64,000 bases of DNA from Gordionus sp. m RMFG-2023 (taxonomy: Eukaryota; Nematomorpha; Gordioida; Chordodea; Parachordodidae): positions 5,954,846-6,018,845 of the forward strand of contig NC_088779.1 of assembly GCF_954871325.1 (NCBI RefSeq). The letters are read 5' to 3'. The notes under the pieces are model-generated. The model was not told the DNA's origin. It was given only the letters and a program-made list of their open reading frames with translations, and did not search any database. This document shows positions 1 through 14,200 of the stretch, piece after piece. A program made the translations under genes and the position numbers. Each line of letters starts with the position of its first letter. The stretch's first letter is position 1.

Positions 1-480
1 ATAATATCTTATATTATCATATACTGATTAGACATTCCACAAATGGCACTCCACCACCCTACAGAGAATGTCGAGTGCAAGTTTGTATTCACTGTTTGGT
101 AGTAATTTACCTTACTGCCAGGGTCCGTTAAATTAAAGAGGGATTAAGGTACCTCTTTAAAGATAGGGCATAGATTATTGGCAAGAATAGAGAAATTAAA
201 ATTATGATCAATAAAATGTGTGGTTATTTTTAAATTTTATTTCAACAGATTAGTTTTCTTTTATAAATTTGTGGTTAATTTGTGATAAATATAAATTTAA
301 AAATCAAAAAAAAATTAAAGAAATTAAAAGGCAACCTGTTGATGATGGTTGTTAATTTTTTAATTGTATGGCATCCTGCCTTATGAACATTAGATAATTA
401 TTATAAATTTAATTAATTATATTCATTCTAGAAAATTTTAAATTTTTTTAATAATTAATCCTTTTTTTATTTGAAACCTC
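1..480. other. AT-rich stretch without recognisable gene
   Basis: I see only AT-rich sequence with short homopolymer runs. Base composition rises near position 480, where the non-LTR element starts. No coding frame or repeat structure was recognised here. Confidence 0.5.
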
Positions 481-3480
481 TCATATTGAGCATCTTTCTC
501 GCTCGTTGCTCGATTTTTCTGACATACATATTCATCATTCCTTCGCTATTTTTGCACATCAATCAACAGACCTCTCACAGGCGCTTTTGCTTTATTATTG
601 GCAGCATTTTTTTTATTTTTTATACCTATGGCCATTCCCCATGAACGCAGAATCTGCCCATCCTGCATGAAACCAATACATTTAACAAATGATGGAGAAT
701 TTTTTGTTCATGGACCAATCTCTAACAGGTGTCCGCATTCAAAACACACGCCTCTTTCTCAGATCACTTATTCGCTTCCCCTCCCTCTCATAGATTCTCC
801 CTTAAACCAAGTAATTGGTGCCTCATTCTCCGATATTTTTCTTAACTCCACAAAACCAAGTATCATAACGAGAATACCCAAAGGAGCAAGAATACAAGTA
901 GCTAAATCTCTCAGCAACTGCATATCTTCTCTTTTGCAAAATTTTAACAAAGAAGAAGAAAGGTTAAAATTTTTAAACTTTGCGTACAATACTTTCAAAA
1001 TACCTGACATATCACTCCAAAAATCATTAACTCAACAAATAAAAGATGCCTGTTTAAACTTCAACACTCATCTTCATGAGTCCCAAATCTTCAGACATCC
1101 CATAAACAAAAAAAAATAACCCCACTTCAACAAAAAGCCTCATAGATTTCGAAGAAAATTGACAGTCTTAATATCAATGGGGCCCTCAAACTCATTTCAA
1201 CCAATGACATTCTGGCGAAATCCAATTTAGAAACCTTAATTAAGCTTCGATCAAAACATCCCACAACAACTTTTATGCCAATATTGCCCCAACCCTTCTC
1301 CCATTGTGCAGCAGATTTCACACAGGAAGAAGTAAGGAAAGCAATCCTATCTTTTCATCGGGATTCGGCTCATGGTCTAGATGGGATTAGACCAATTTTT
1401 TTACAGGACATAACCTCTCCTGTGATCTGTACACAGGTTTCAATTCTCACTAAAATCACAAACTTAGTCAACAAAATCCTAAATGGAGACGTACCCAGCT
1501 TTAATACCCCCTTACTATTCGGTGCCAGACTCATCGCACTCCAAAAACCAAACAAGGACATTCGGCCCATCGCCATTAGTTCAACTTACCGTAGATTAGT
1601 CGAATCAAACACGATGCCGCACACATTCTAAGCCCCTATCAACTTGGTGTAGGAATACCTGGTGGGTGTGAAGCTGCTGTGCACTTAACAAGAATTCACC
1701 TTGAAAATAACCCAAAAAACGAATCCCTAGTAAAAATTGACTTCTCTAACGCCTACAACATTCTTTCGCGCAACACGTTCCTACATTCAACTTGCTTCCA
1801 TTTCCCCGCTTACACCAAATTTCTTTTCTCTTGCTACCAATCACCAACAATCTTACAATTCAACAAAGAAAAGGTACTTTCTGTCGAGGGTATCCAACAA
1901 GGTGACCCTCTCGGATCCCTTCTCTTTAGTCTTGGAATCAATGACATGATAAAATCAATAAACTCTTCATGTACTCTATCGCTCCACGCTTGGTATATTG
2001 ATGATGGAATCTTGAGTGGTCCCAGTAGTGAGATTGCCAAAGCAGTCAACATAATTAAAGAAATGGGCACAGCCATGACTTTCGCTTAACCAGAGCAAAT
2101 CTGAATTCTCACTTTTAAATTCTAATGCTCCCAACACTCACGATTTCAAATTCACATCAAGCGTTGAATTAACACATCTAGGATCGCCTGTTGGAGGACA
2201 CGAGGCAATAAGCACCTTTCTTCATTCCACACTTGACATACTCCTTAAACTGGAGGACATCTTTACACTTCTTCCATCACACAAGTCCTTTTTTTTGCTA
2301 AAAAATTTCTTTTTTATACCAAGGATTCTTTACGCACTTCGGTCAACACCAATTTTTAAATATCCTATTCCTCTCCAAACTTACGAAAAAGGAATAAAGG
2401 ACTTAACCGAAAAAATAGTAAATATCAGATTCAACGAAACCGCTTGGGCCCAAGCAACTCTTCCAACCAAATTTGGTGGTCTCGGCATCAGATCTCCACT
2501 TGACTTAGCAACAACTACTTTAATATCGAGTAGTCACTTGACAAAGCCAATAACCACCGCCCATAATTCTAAAGAAGACCTTTCCTTAATCGTGGCTATG
2601 GATATTTGGAAAACAAGGATCAATGCTGATTCTCATCCCCCCACAACCCATAGACAGAAAGACTGGGATGCACCAGTGGTTGCTCGCTGCGTTGAAACTC
2701 TCTTATCTAGCATGCAATCTACCGACCGCACCCTATTCTCTTCCTTGCTCAATGGTACGGGACATGAGTTTCTTGAGGCCATCCCATCTACCAATCTTCA
2801 GCTTCAACTATCCAACAATGAATTTACCCATGCCATCGGCATTCGTCTAAATTGTTCCATCACTCACCCCCACATCTGCTCAGGGTGCAACTCGCCAGTT
2901 GACTCGAAGGGTAGACATAGTTTACATTGTCGCTCCTGCAATGGACGATTCATCAGACACAAGCAATGTAATACAATCATCCAACATGCTCTGAAATCCG
3001 CCCAAATTCCTTCCACGCTAGAACCACAGGGTCTTTTTAGATCTGACGGTAAACGTCCTGATGGGATCTCTCAAATCCCATGGAGGAGAGGCCAACTTTT
3101 GGTATGGGACTATTTTGTATTGACCCCTTGGCCCCATCCAACTACGCCATCAATATCCTTGACCAGAAGGAACAACTTAAAACTTCTAAATACACAGAAA
3201 TAATGAACGATCATTGCTTCATCCCAATCATATCAACCACTCTTGGCACCTTCGGCAAACTCGCCTTAGCATTTTTCAAAAACTTAGGATCACAAATCAG
3301 CAAACTCTCAGAAGAACCTCGAGAGGGTTTTTTTCTTCGTCAACGATTATCCATAGCGATTCTCAAAGCTAATTATATCAGTTTCAATGGTAGCCTTCTA
3401 GCCAAAGAGCTATCATAGACAACACTTACGTCCCTTTTTCATTTTTGTTTCCCTGCGTCACACCATCTCCGTTCTTTTTT
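480..3480 (+). mobile_element. R2-like non-LTR retrotransposon with restriction-like endonuclease (near full-length, decayed)
   Basis: The block stands out from its surroundings by higher GC content. It carries in order an N-terminal Cys/His finger, a reverse transcriptase, a second Cys/His finger and a PD-(D/E)XK-type endonuclease. That order is known for non-LTR elements that cut target DNA with a restriction-like endonuclease (R2-type organisation). About 150 bp of GC-richer leader precedes the first ATG, and about 60 bp follow the last stop before the sequence turns AT-rich. I found no clear poly(A) tail or target-site duplication, so both ends are set by composition only. Three further fragments of the same family occur in this window, at 35040-35330 (-), 35850-36785 (-) and 62815-64000 (+). 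Confidence 0.8.
628..3418 (+). pseudogene. Polyprotein of the R2-like non-LTR element: zinc finger, reverse transcriptase, zinc finger, endonuclease; frameshifted
   Basis: The first ATG is at 628, in the motif MAIPHERRICPSC; an upstream in-frame TTG is not needed. A Cys/His finger (CPSC, then HGP and RCPHS) follows. The frame breaks around 1119-1170, with a stop after a lysine run. The reverse transcriptase shows GLDGIRP near 1378, IRPIAIS near 1560, IDFSNAY near 1737, QQGDPLGSLLF near 1897 and the catalytic YIDD box at 1994-2005. Frame changes occur near 1605-1632 and just after 2085. GGLGIRSPLDLA (near 2480) is a downstream family motif. A CxxC...H...C finger starts near 2877. The endonuclease shows KRPDG near 3052 and LVWD near 3100, which supply the expected PD and D residues; a frame change near 3080-3110 moves the C-terminus to another frame, which ends at 3418 after EGFFLRQRLS. 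With about four frame breaks the copy cannot make the full protein. The catalytic Asp pair is kept, which suggests fairly recent loss. Confidence 0.85.
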
Positions 3481-5204
3481 TTAATAGTATTATTATATAT
3501 TTTTCAAACATTTTTAAATATATTAAAATTTATTATAATGAAAATTTAAATTATTATAAGAAAATAAAATAAAATTACTTTAATTAAAGAATTTTAAATT
3601 AATAAAATTTATATTCGTTTTTTAGATTTTTTATATAAATAACAAATGATTCAAAGGTCTAAGGCAAAAATTTTTTAATTTATAAGATAGCTATTTAAAA
3701 CATGTTGAAATATATTTCCGGTATGATCAGACTTTTAAAAGAAAGCGTTTTCAAAAATAACTTAAAGTTGAATAACACATGACCACATTGCCGACAATAT
3801 AAAATTAATTGCATCTTCTATAATTTTTACAATAAATTAGAAATTTTATAAAGATAATATGATAGAGGTCGAGGTTGTTTGATTTATATATTACTATTAA
3901 TAGAATCCAATCGCATATTTTAATTAATGATTAGGAAAACAGTGTGTCAAACACTTATATCATCATATAAAATATCAAAATCACTCACAAATATTATTTA
4001 TATGAACATTATATAAATCATGCTACATTTAACCTCCTCAATCCATCGCTTAGTCGATCTTTATACCATTTGTGAGATCCGAGTAATAGCAACGTCATAT
4101 ATATCTTAGGATTCAGAACAAACTTTCTCTGGAGTCATAAAGTCTTGTCAATCATCATCTAATTCGATTACACTAAAAGATCTTCAGATTTCTTACTCAC
4201 TATTAAATGCCTCTCTAGCTGGCATCTGATCTGCGTGCTTTCAAACTTGCTTCTTAATTCTGAACGGTACAGGGCATTGAATAATTTGTTTACTAAAAGT
4301 AACTTTCTCCATCCTAATGTCACTTTATTATGAATCAACACTGGTTGTTTTATTTCGAAATTTCGCCAACAGAGTTATGAAACGTGTGGTGTCTATAGTT
4401 TTTAATCCTTATAAATGTTGTTACAAACTAGGTATTTATTTCAATTTTATTGTTTGGTTTTGATTATCTAGCCTCTCCAATAGAACAATGTTCTCTTTGT
4501 TTAATTATTTTAAAAATGAAAAGGCTCTTCCTAACCTCATAATAGTCCCATGTCAGCACTTTCATTTAAAGATATATTTTGAAGTATTTTTAATATCTGG
4601 TCTTCGGGTAAATTGATATTCCATAAAAAAGGGTAAAAAAAATTTGTACTTAGAGATTATTACTCCAGAAAATAAAGCCAGTTATCTATAAAAGTATTAA
4701 TTAATTTTAAAAATATTCATGTTTGAATATTGTTTTTTTCCGTAGCTATGAGAATAAAAATTTTCAAATTAAAAATAATAAATCATTAGATTATTTTATA
4801 GGTCATTTTGAATATTATTCAGATCCAATTTATATATCAGATATTTGGAAATTAGAATATAAACTGCGTAGATATTTATAGTAAAGTGAATGTCAAGATT
4901 GTATAGTTGAAATATTTCAAGAAACATGTGAGAAATTTGTAATAAAAGGATTGTCAAGAAAAAATTTAAGAATTTTAAGTCATGCGGGACGTTTATAATA
5001 GAGTAAATGTTAAGCTTTATTTTTGATTTTATCATTTTTCTATATTTTAAACAGTTGAAGGTACGAAACTAAGCAATATTATATTTTTCTATTGATAAGA
5101 AAAATTACAAAATTTTAAAATTGCTTTTAAACTTATAATTCATTTAATTTGGCCCCATTTATTTGCTGATAATTTACTTAATTTTAATTAATCTATAAAA
5201 ATAA
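3481..5204. other. Non-coding AT-rich stretch; weak coding-like composition near 4020-4460
   Basis: Most of this stretch is featureless and AT-rich. Between about 4020 and 4460 GC rises and open segments of 40-55 codons appear on both strands, broken by stops. I do not recognise a family, so this could be a very old element remnant or chance. Confidence 0.35.
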
Positions 5205-5375
5205 ATCTAGGTTGTAAGCAGGATTTTAAACCGAACCCGGAGCAAAATCCCAGTTCAAATAAATTCTCCTAAACTGAACTTGAGCTGAACCCATTAAATT
5301 TTTTTACCTTTACCGAACCCGAACTAAACGCTTAAATATTTTTACAGGGATCACAACCTTGGTTCTAGGTCATTT
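5205..5375. mobile_element. Possible small inverted-repeat (MITE-like) element
   Basis: A GC-richer island carries the motif CCGAACCCG near its left side and ACCGAACCCGAAC near its right side. Its outer edges show GGTTGTAAGCAGG on the left and CAGGGATCACAACC on the right, which form a short imperfect inverted repeat (GGTTGT...ACAACC). Similar CCGAACC or GGTTCGG motifs occur in the small elements near 48130, 52613 and 54933. No target duplication was found, so the call is tentative. Confidence 0.25.
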
Positions 5376-7329
5376 TACTTTTTATCATTTTAGAGTTGTA
5401 ATATATGAATTTATTAGTAGGCATAAGATGTTTAACTACCTGGTCAAAGGAACTTATGTTGACCCTTTTAAATTTTATAAGATTGTATTTAATAATAGAG
5501 AAGTAATATAAAATATGCCCCCATCTCCATCCCCTCAAATTTTAGGGGTTTAAAAATCTTATTTACTAATAATTATTATTTAATTAAATAAACAGGAAAA
5601 TGTGGAGAAATATGTAAATTTAAATTTATAAATTGATAGATGGTTTTTTTTAAATTTTATTTTATATAAACAGTTAAAAGTTTAAGAGCATTGAGTAAAT
5701 CCATTTTTATTAAATTCTTTTAAATAAGACTTTTGGATTAAGTTTAAATTAAACAAAAAAATATGATTACTCTAATTAGGTTTTTCTATAAATTTCGCCT
5801 AATAATTAGGGTTTTTTTAAAATAAAATTTGACCTAATGGTGCTCGAATTGGTTATGTTTAAAATATATTTGTCTTAAATATTTTAAATTTTGGAGGCTA
5901 ATAATTATAGTAGAAATAAACAATATCAAAAATAGTCATATTTTCAAAAAAAATAAATATTTTGAAATGTCTTAAATAGTCATTATCTTCTTTTTAATTT
6001 GACCTAAATGGCCATTTTACCATATTTAAAAGTAAAAAGCAAATAATTTTTAAACGCTCCTATTTAAAAGTGGCATTCTAAAAATTATAAAAAGGAAGTT
6101 CAAGTTCATCCTGAACATTTTATGTATTTAAATCATTATATAGGGACTGACACTAATAAAAATAATTTACATAAGAACTCGAATTTGAGATTTGTATAAA
6201 ATGTATTAAACAATATCAAATCAAAAAATATTAAATCAATTTTATTGCATATCTATGCAGATATATTCGATTACAATTATAATTTAGGTTTTGTCATGTC
6301 TAAAAAATAATCTAATAGGAAAAAGAAATAATGACTTAATAAATAATTACGAATAGGTCTCTATACCATCTTTTAATTAGGTGCTCCATAATTTAAATAT
6401 CTCATCTAAAAGTCACGCTGCAATATCACCATAAAGGTACATTGTGCATTGTAGTCAGAAGGAATATGCAGCGGTAACAATATGGCTTTTGCATTCGAAA
6501 TATTCTAAAACCAATTCGATCTTTCTAATTTTAAATAAATAATTTTTTTTGAAAGATTATTTCTTTGAAAAATCGGTCATATCTAAAATCTGTAAATCTC
6601 CCTTATTTTTTGTTTTTTTATTTAAACTTAATAAAAAATTATTTTTCAATTAATATAAGTTATTATGTTCAATTCGCCAGAAGAATATATCTTATTCACC
6701 CACTTATCCAACAGCCCTGAAAATTTTTACCCACCCACATATACTCATATAGGCAGGCGTGAAAACCCACTCATTGCAAACGCTTACATTGGTTATATTT
6801 AAACTATATTATTTAATTTCTATTAATTGTTTACCATAAAAAATTTTATTTAAATTTGAAAATTGGCCTTTAATTATTTTTTTATACTAAGCATAAAAAA
6901 CTCTAATACTGAAATCATTTAGGCTCTAGCCTAATTTTATCGAAAAACCTAATTATTTGGCGGATTTATCAAAAATGTTGAGGTTTAGCCACATTGCATG
7001 TAAAATAATTCATTTTCTCAATAATTAATCATATTATTATTATATTATTATTATATTATTATGGTATATATGTCTGAGAATATATTGATTTATAAGGAGG
7101 TTCTAAATTAAATTATTCATAAAGTTTTCCCGAGATCATACATACTTTTTTTTTCGTTTTTTTGGGTAAATGGGAAGGGGAGGTGGGTAATTATCATATA
7201 TTTTTTGCTAATAATTTTTAATTAATTTGGGCGCTAAATTAAAAAGACAACTAGGGCTGTTCGTTTATAAATCTGAGTTGAAATTAAAATATGTGATTTC
7301 ACTATTAATAATATATTATAATTTATCAT
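5376..7329. other. Non-coding AT-rich stretch with a weak inverted motif pair
   Basis: I see no gene. A motif resembling CGCCTAATAATTAGG near 5805 recurs in opposite orientation near 6945 (CCTAATTATTTGGCGG). The pair could mark the ends of an old inverted-repeat element of about 1.2 kb. A short ATT microsatellite lies near 7030-7062. Confidence 0.3.
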
Positions 7330-7667
7330 TTATATCCTTTATCTTTTCTTTTTTTAAATATATAATAAAGATTCCACAGCAGTAGAATTGAGTAATCATA
7401 TATTTTTCCTAATTATTATATTAATACATCTATCATAAATAGGCCTGTGCTCCGGTTGGTCATACTTTGAATCAAACCGACAACGCCATTATTAAAAGGA
7501 TTTTATATCTTTTATCTTTTCTTTTTTTAAATATATAATAAAGATTCCATGGTAGTAGATTCGAGTAATCATATATTTTTCCTAATCATAATATTAATAC
7601 ATCTATTATAAATAGGCCTGTGCTCCGGTTGGTTATATTTTGAATCAAGCCGAAACGCCGACGTTTG
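7330..7667. repeat. Two-copy tandem duplication, 173-bp period
   Basis: Two copies of a unit of about 165 bp lie side by side, roughly 7330-7495 and 7503-7667. Both contain AATAAAGATTCCA and then GGCCTGTGCTCCGGTTGG. They differ at several positions, so the duplication is not brand new. No coding content is seen. Confidence 0.85.
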
Positions 7668-10600
7668 TAAATATAACACTTGAGGCTACCTGCGCATAAA
7701 TTTCAATAATTTTCATATTTCATACATTTTTATTCTAATATAAATATTGTAATTATATAATGTTATGAGAGAAAAGTGAAATAATAGAGCTAATATCGAA
7801 TACTATAGATCTTGATAGCACAGATCCATACCCTGATATTTATAGATTGATTCATTGATGATAATAACAATGCCATTTAAATATAAATATTAAAATCAAC
7901 CAGATGGCATAGATATAATTGTGCCCGAAAATATATCTGAAATTAATAAAAATCTAATTAATAATGTTTTAAATATTGAAAATCATTATCTCAAACTATG
8001 AATCGAATATCATAGTGTAGGGAATTATTAATATTTCTTTCAAAATTTAAAAAAATAGTAACTTCTATCTTCATAAAAAGGGTCTACATAAAACTTAGCA
8101 TTACTTTTCAGAAGTGATAGAAAAGCATTTATTAATAAATGATACTGATAGCTTATTTATTTCACGTAAAGTGTTTTAAATCTGCGTTATATTTTCCTAT
8201 TTGCGAATTTTAAGATATATCAATAATTTAGTTTATTTATTTCTTTTCTTTTAATATTTTTTATCGTTATAATAAATTTAATATATTTAAAAATGTTTGA
8301 AAAATATATAATAATACTATTAAAAATATATGTATTTTTATTTCTATTATTTACTTTATATTTCAAAGATTATTTAGGTCCTGGTTTTAAAAATTGTGCC
8401 AAATATGTATAGAAAAAAATTGAACATAGTTTATATAAATATTTTAAACTTATAGAGTATTATGATATTAGATCAGTAAATATAGATATTGAAAACCACG
8501 AGAAAATATCAAATACAATGACAAGGTTAGCAAATAAACATTCTACAAAAAGCACTATTTATAATTCCACATTAAGGGGCTTATTAAAAATATTACATAT
8601 TTTTATCTTTTCAAGCAGCCAAAAAAATTATTAGTGTAAAAACATGCACCACCTATCAAAGACTTTCTTTACTAGGGTTGACGTTAAATTCAAGGAGATG
8701 AAGATTTAAATATATTGATTTTATACATGATAACCAAGAAATTTCAAAATTGACTTTAAATTCATAATTAATTTTTTATTTAATAAAGATCTAATAATAT
8801 TCCAATACATTTATTACGATATTTTATTTTTAATTTAAATATTTAAAAAAAATTTAAATAGTTACTTAAAAAAGAATATTATAGAAATTTTATGGCAGGT
8901 CGCTAATTTACGACACCTTTTATGATAGTGACAATAATGCGAGTCACCGGCTACCGATTAGAATTATAAAAATTGTACCGACGCCAATAGTTTGGTCGCA
9001 CATGAGTCTATCTATACATACACATATTATAAGGAATTATTTTAACTAGTTATTTTTTGTAAAACATTTTTAAATATTTTTAGCAAATTTCTTTTATAAT
9101 TATCTCTGACAAAAATTTATTTAAAAAAAATTTTTTAAAAAATGAACAAATATGCCAAGTTAAACAAATTTTTTGATATAATTAAAAGTATATATGGAAA
9201 TTTTTTACAATGATTCATAATGATAATGTTTATTAAAATCTTGAAAGTGTTTGGCTTATCTAATTCAAATAAAAAATCAAATTGTATACATTTATTTCTC
9301 TAGTGATTTCTCCCTATTTTATACTAAATAACATGTGTGTTACTTGAAAAAAAAACCATTAGAATTATTCAATTAAAATTATTATTTATACGAGTGAATA
9401 AATAAGATTTTACTTCTATGGTTTATTTTTTTTAAATAGAATACCTTTTCTTTTTAATAATTAATATATTATATATAAATTAAATATGATAGAAATCATA
9501 AATTTATATATTCTCTATTTTTTTAAAAGTATAAATCAGGGTGGATTTTTATTAATTCAGTTATTTATAAAACTTATCAGCTTGAAAAATTTACTTTCTG
9601 CATTATAAAACATGTATGAGGAATGATTTATAAAAGGAATTAGAATTCATCATTTTAGAATTTTGTCATAAAGGAACTATTTAAATTTAGTTTTTCTGGA
9701 AAATTTATTATTTGTTTATGATAATAATAAAAAATAGTGTAGTCAAATACCCCGAAGTACTTTTAAAAAAATGATCAAATTAAATTAGCCAAACCTCGAA
9801 TTTCGTAATTGGACTTTTTCCTATAAATATTAATCTATTTTCTTATTATTGTTATAATTAAAAAAATATATAAAATCAAAAATATATTTCTTTTTATAGT
9901 TGGGAACGATTATGAAAAAGGTTCTATTTTTCTATATTTATATTTTAGCAAACTAAAATAAGAATTTTTATTTTTTTTATTTTTACAATTATTATGAATA
10001 TTAGGGAATGGAGGGATAAAAAATATTTTTCAAAAAAATATTAAAACTAAAATAAATACAAAAACGTTACTGGTTGGAAAATGCATATTAATATAAATAT
10101 GATAGAGTTCAAAATTACTTTATTTTGGTAATGCCAAATCTAATTGCCCGGTGGAGCTCCCTGCCCATATTCTATAAATAGATATTATCGACAGATTAAT
10201 ATTTTAAACACATATCTTTAAAAATTTAGATTGGATTTTTTGAAAGACCGACTAAAATTAGGCTTAGCTATTTTTATCGCTGATAGGAGTGAGAATACTA
10301 AGAAGGATTAAAAATAAATAAAAATTGGGAATTATTTTTATGTTCTTATTTTTGATTGATATTTTAAAAAAAAATCATTGGTATGCCTAATCCAAAGTTT
10401 ATAAAGCCTTTCTAATGTAGGTGAGAAAGGGATTTTATCTTTTAAATTTGACCAAGAAGAGTATTACATGAATGGAAATATATTAAAACGTATTAATTAC
10501 GGCTTGTTAATTTTTATAATATTTAGTTATAGCAACATATGGAAAATTAGGTATAATACTAAATATATTTATACTTTTTTAAAATACTCTATCATATAAA

Positions 10601-11084
10601 CAAACTGTTTTAAAAAATTATTAGTTTTAGATAAATAAAACTTTTATTTTTATAATTGTTGTTTTATATTTACCCAATTAGAAGAAATTGATCAAGGGTT
10701 GCAATTGCAAATTCTTTCAGAGATGCGAGACTTTTAATCAATTTTAAAATGGTATTTTTCCCAAAAATAATTACCCAAAATTTGATATTTTGTCAAAAAT
10801 GATTGAAAGATTTGAACATCTATATTATATAGCAAGATTATTTATTATTAAAAATTGGAAATTGGGCAGTTTAACCATGCTAGCATATACTATCATCACA
10901 CATTTAAAAAATCAAATGGGGTCGAGTTAAATCTTTAGATGATTTGACATGGAACTAAAAATGAATAACAAATAAATGACAATAATAATAGAGGTTGTAA
11001 CTAAAATTTATGAAATTAAATTAACATTGTAATATAAGCTATATAAAAAAATATATAGTTAATTTAAAATAATTTAGGAATATT
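7668..11084. other. Non-coding AT-rich stretch
   Basis: No recognisable gene or element. A short GC-richer patch near 8890-9000 and another near 10140-10170 have no recognised identity. Confidence 0.4.
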
Positions 11085-11089
11085 AAATA

Positions 11090-11230
11090 TGAAATGATCA
11101 GATTAATTTATTGTAAAGTGATTAATTTAATATTATCAGAGATATATATATGTTTTTCTATTTTTATAAATTGTAAATAAATTGTATCTTTAAGCGAATA
11201 TAAAAAATCAATTTATTTAAATACATTACA
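11090..11230 (-). repeat. Gypsy-1 3' LTR
   Basis: This 141-bp direct repeat matches the copy at 15651-15777 over nearly its whole length, with small indels (for example, an extra segment around 11190). On the - strand it begins TGTAATGTATTT and ends ATTTCA. Confidence 0.93.
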
Positions 11231-11245
11231 GTTCTCCCCACTATA
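11231..11245 (-). other. Gypsy-1 polypurine tract
   Basis: Directly upstream of the 3' LTR the - strand reads AGTGGGGAGAAC. This is a typical plus-strand primer position and it overlaps the end of the coding region. Confidence 0.75.
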
Positions 11246-14200
11246 AATTGAATTCATCATAAAAACGTAATGGGGGTTTCGAAACTCTTTTTTCTAGAGT
11301 TGTATTTCCATTATGTTCTGCAATGTCCAAATCCTCAGTCATTGTCATGGGTGTTTCTTTAGCTTGTACATGAGCTTCCCTCAGTTGGTCGGCATGCTTG
11401 TTTTTTACAATACCCTCAGACTCAACATCATACAATATCGCACTTTTCCGAACCACTGTTCCTTCATGCCATCCCGCAGTCCTTTCGTTTTTTACCCTAA
11501 CCTTTTACTTCTCTTTAAATTCACGGGGCTCAACGTTCCTATCATGATAATTTCCATAACGCGTTTTCAGTCCTTTCTCTCGTAGATAATTTCCATTGAT
11601 CTAACGTCGTCCTGAGCGGCCTTTCAAACATCATTTCGGCAGGGGATTTACCGCTAGTTGCGTTTAGAGTATTTCGGTGTGTAATTAAAACATTCGCTAA
11701 ATTTAACTGGTCCGGAGTCCCACTTCTCCTTCCAGCATAGAAACGCTTCTTTATCGTACGTATATAGCGCTCAGCCAAACCATTCGACTTGGGGTTATAA
11801 GGGGCCGATCTTTTATATTATTTTTAAAAAGAAACGTTTTGAATTCAGATCCAGTAAACTGAGTACCGTTATCTGAGACAATGTAACGTGGTAATCTAAA
11901 TCTTGCGAAATAATTACGCAGATTATTTATTACACTCGTCGAATTAATATGTGTTAAAATTGCAACTTCAACCCATTTGGTGAAAGCGTCTACGCAAATT
12001 AACCAGTACTTTCCAGACACGGGTCTGTCAAATCAATGTGTATTCTTTCCCAAGGTCGGGTAGGAATATTCCAATTGTATAATGATACTTCTCTGGCTCC
12101 CGGTCTTTCTTCCTGACAACGTTTGCAGTTTTTTAAATTCTTCAACATCTCGGTCAAGATTTGTCTAGAAAACATAGTATCGGCAAGGATTTTATCCCCA
12201 CTATCCCCGGATGTTCACGATAAAACCTCTTTTTTTAGGTTATCAGGAATAATGATTCTATCATTGAAATATTACTTTGATGAATTTTTTTAAACTTTCC
12301 GAATAATTATTCTTATTATCCATATGCCAATGATTTTTTATTAATTTAACAATCTCTTAGATTTATATCATTGATCGTTTCACTAATAACTTTACTTCGA
12401 GTGAACGATAAATCTTCAATTAAATTGATCCTTACTTCTCTAATTTCATTTTCAAATTTTTTTAAATTCATTCATTTTTTCTCTTTTACCCCCAAACGGG
12501 ACAGAGCGTCGGCGCATTTGTTTTGATTACCCAGCCTATGAATTATCTCATAGTGGTAATTTAAATGCTTCTTGGCCCACCGTATTAAACGTTATTTGTT
12601 ATCTTATTAAGGTCTTTTTTATCACCTAAGATATATTTTAAAGGTTTATGATCAGTAACCAAAATAAAATGTCTTCCATAAATGTACTGATGAAACTTCT
12701 CGATAGCGAACATGATCGCCGAAGCCTCCCGATCAATAGAGGCGTAATTCTCTTCAGCTGCCAAAAGTGTCCTCGATGCGTAAGCAATCTGTTTCTCCTG
12801 GCCAGTAAGAAATCGGTGTGCAATAACAGCTTCTAAATCATCTTCGGAAGCGTCACAAGAAATCACGATTGGAATATCGGCTGAATAAGGAATTATTGTA
12901 TCTTCTTTTGAATTTTTTTAACTACATTAAATATTTCATCTTCTTTAGCAGACCAAAACCAACTCACATTTTTACTCGTTAGTCGGTGTAAAGGCGCACA
13001 ATAGAATGTAAATTTTTAATAAACTATTCATGTCCCAAAAACGAACGTAATTCTTTAACATTAGATGGTGTTTTACAATTTTTTAGCATTAATCTTATCT
13101 TCCGTCGGGTTAAATCCGAATTCATCAATAACATGACCTAAATAAGTAACTGACTTTTCTCTATTTCAATTTTATCGGTCGTCGTTGTCAGTACAGCCTT
13201 ATTAAATCTTCTTAATACTTCTTCTAGATTAACTATATGATCAAAATTATTCTCGCCTGCAATAATTACATCGTCTAAAAATCCAATAACCATAAGAATT
13301 CCCTTTAATAGGTTTTGCATAAAACGTTGAAATATTATCGGAGCGCTAGTCAACCCAAAAGGAATTCTTTGATATCGGTAATAACCGACATGAGTCGAAA
13401 TTAAAAAGGTCTATTCTGGACTAACTCTGAATTGTAAAAATACATCTCTTAAATCTATCGTTGAAAATATTTTACCACCCGCGATATTTGTCAGGTCGAC
13501 GAAAGTTGGTTGTAAATCGTTATCTATAGCTAAATATTTGTTTATCGTTAAACGAAAATCTCCGCATATCCGCACGTCACCGGATTTCTTTAAAATATTA
13601 AACGTTGGCGTAGCCCAAGTAATTGGAGTCTTTGTTGGATCTACCTTCTCGATAACGCCTTCATTTAAAAGTCTGTCCAACTCAGCTTCAACGGTTTGAC
13701 CCAACGGAAATGGAATTCTTCTAGATGGTAACGCAATTGGCATTGCATTTGGTTGTATCTTTATGACGGCTTCCTGTAATTTTATTTGTCCGCGGAAATT
13801 TTGAAACAATTGTATTTAAACTGGAATCTTTCATATTTAAATTGTTAATACGAACTACTTCAGGAAGTTTTATATCAAATTCTTTAAGAAAAGGCATTCC
13901 AAAAATGAGGGAATTCTCACTCTTACTACACAAATAGGTAAAAATTTTAAAATATTTTTTACATCCACTTCCACTAAACATTTACCCAATATTTCGATTT
14001 TGATATGGTTATATCCAGCCAGCGTCTACATGAGCGGGAGGGGTAGGAACAGTTTGCATCCTATTTTTTGAGGGGGTAGGGGGTAAGATGCTTTAATGGG
14101 GTAGGATAAATTTTTTGGGGGGTTATCTATTAAATTTTGAGATGAAATAGGACAAAATTTATTGCTGTAAAAATTAATATTTTTATTATAGTATTATTAT

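Noticed and set aside
7030-7062. ATT microsatellite
   Set aside because: Short and expected in AT-rich DNA. Not listed as a separate feature.
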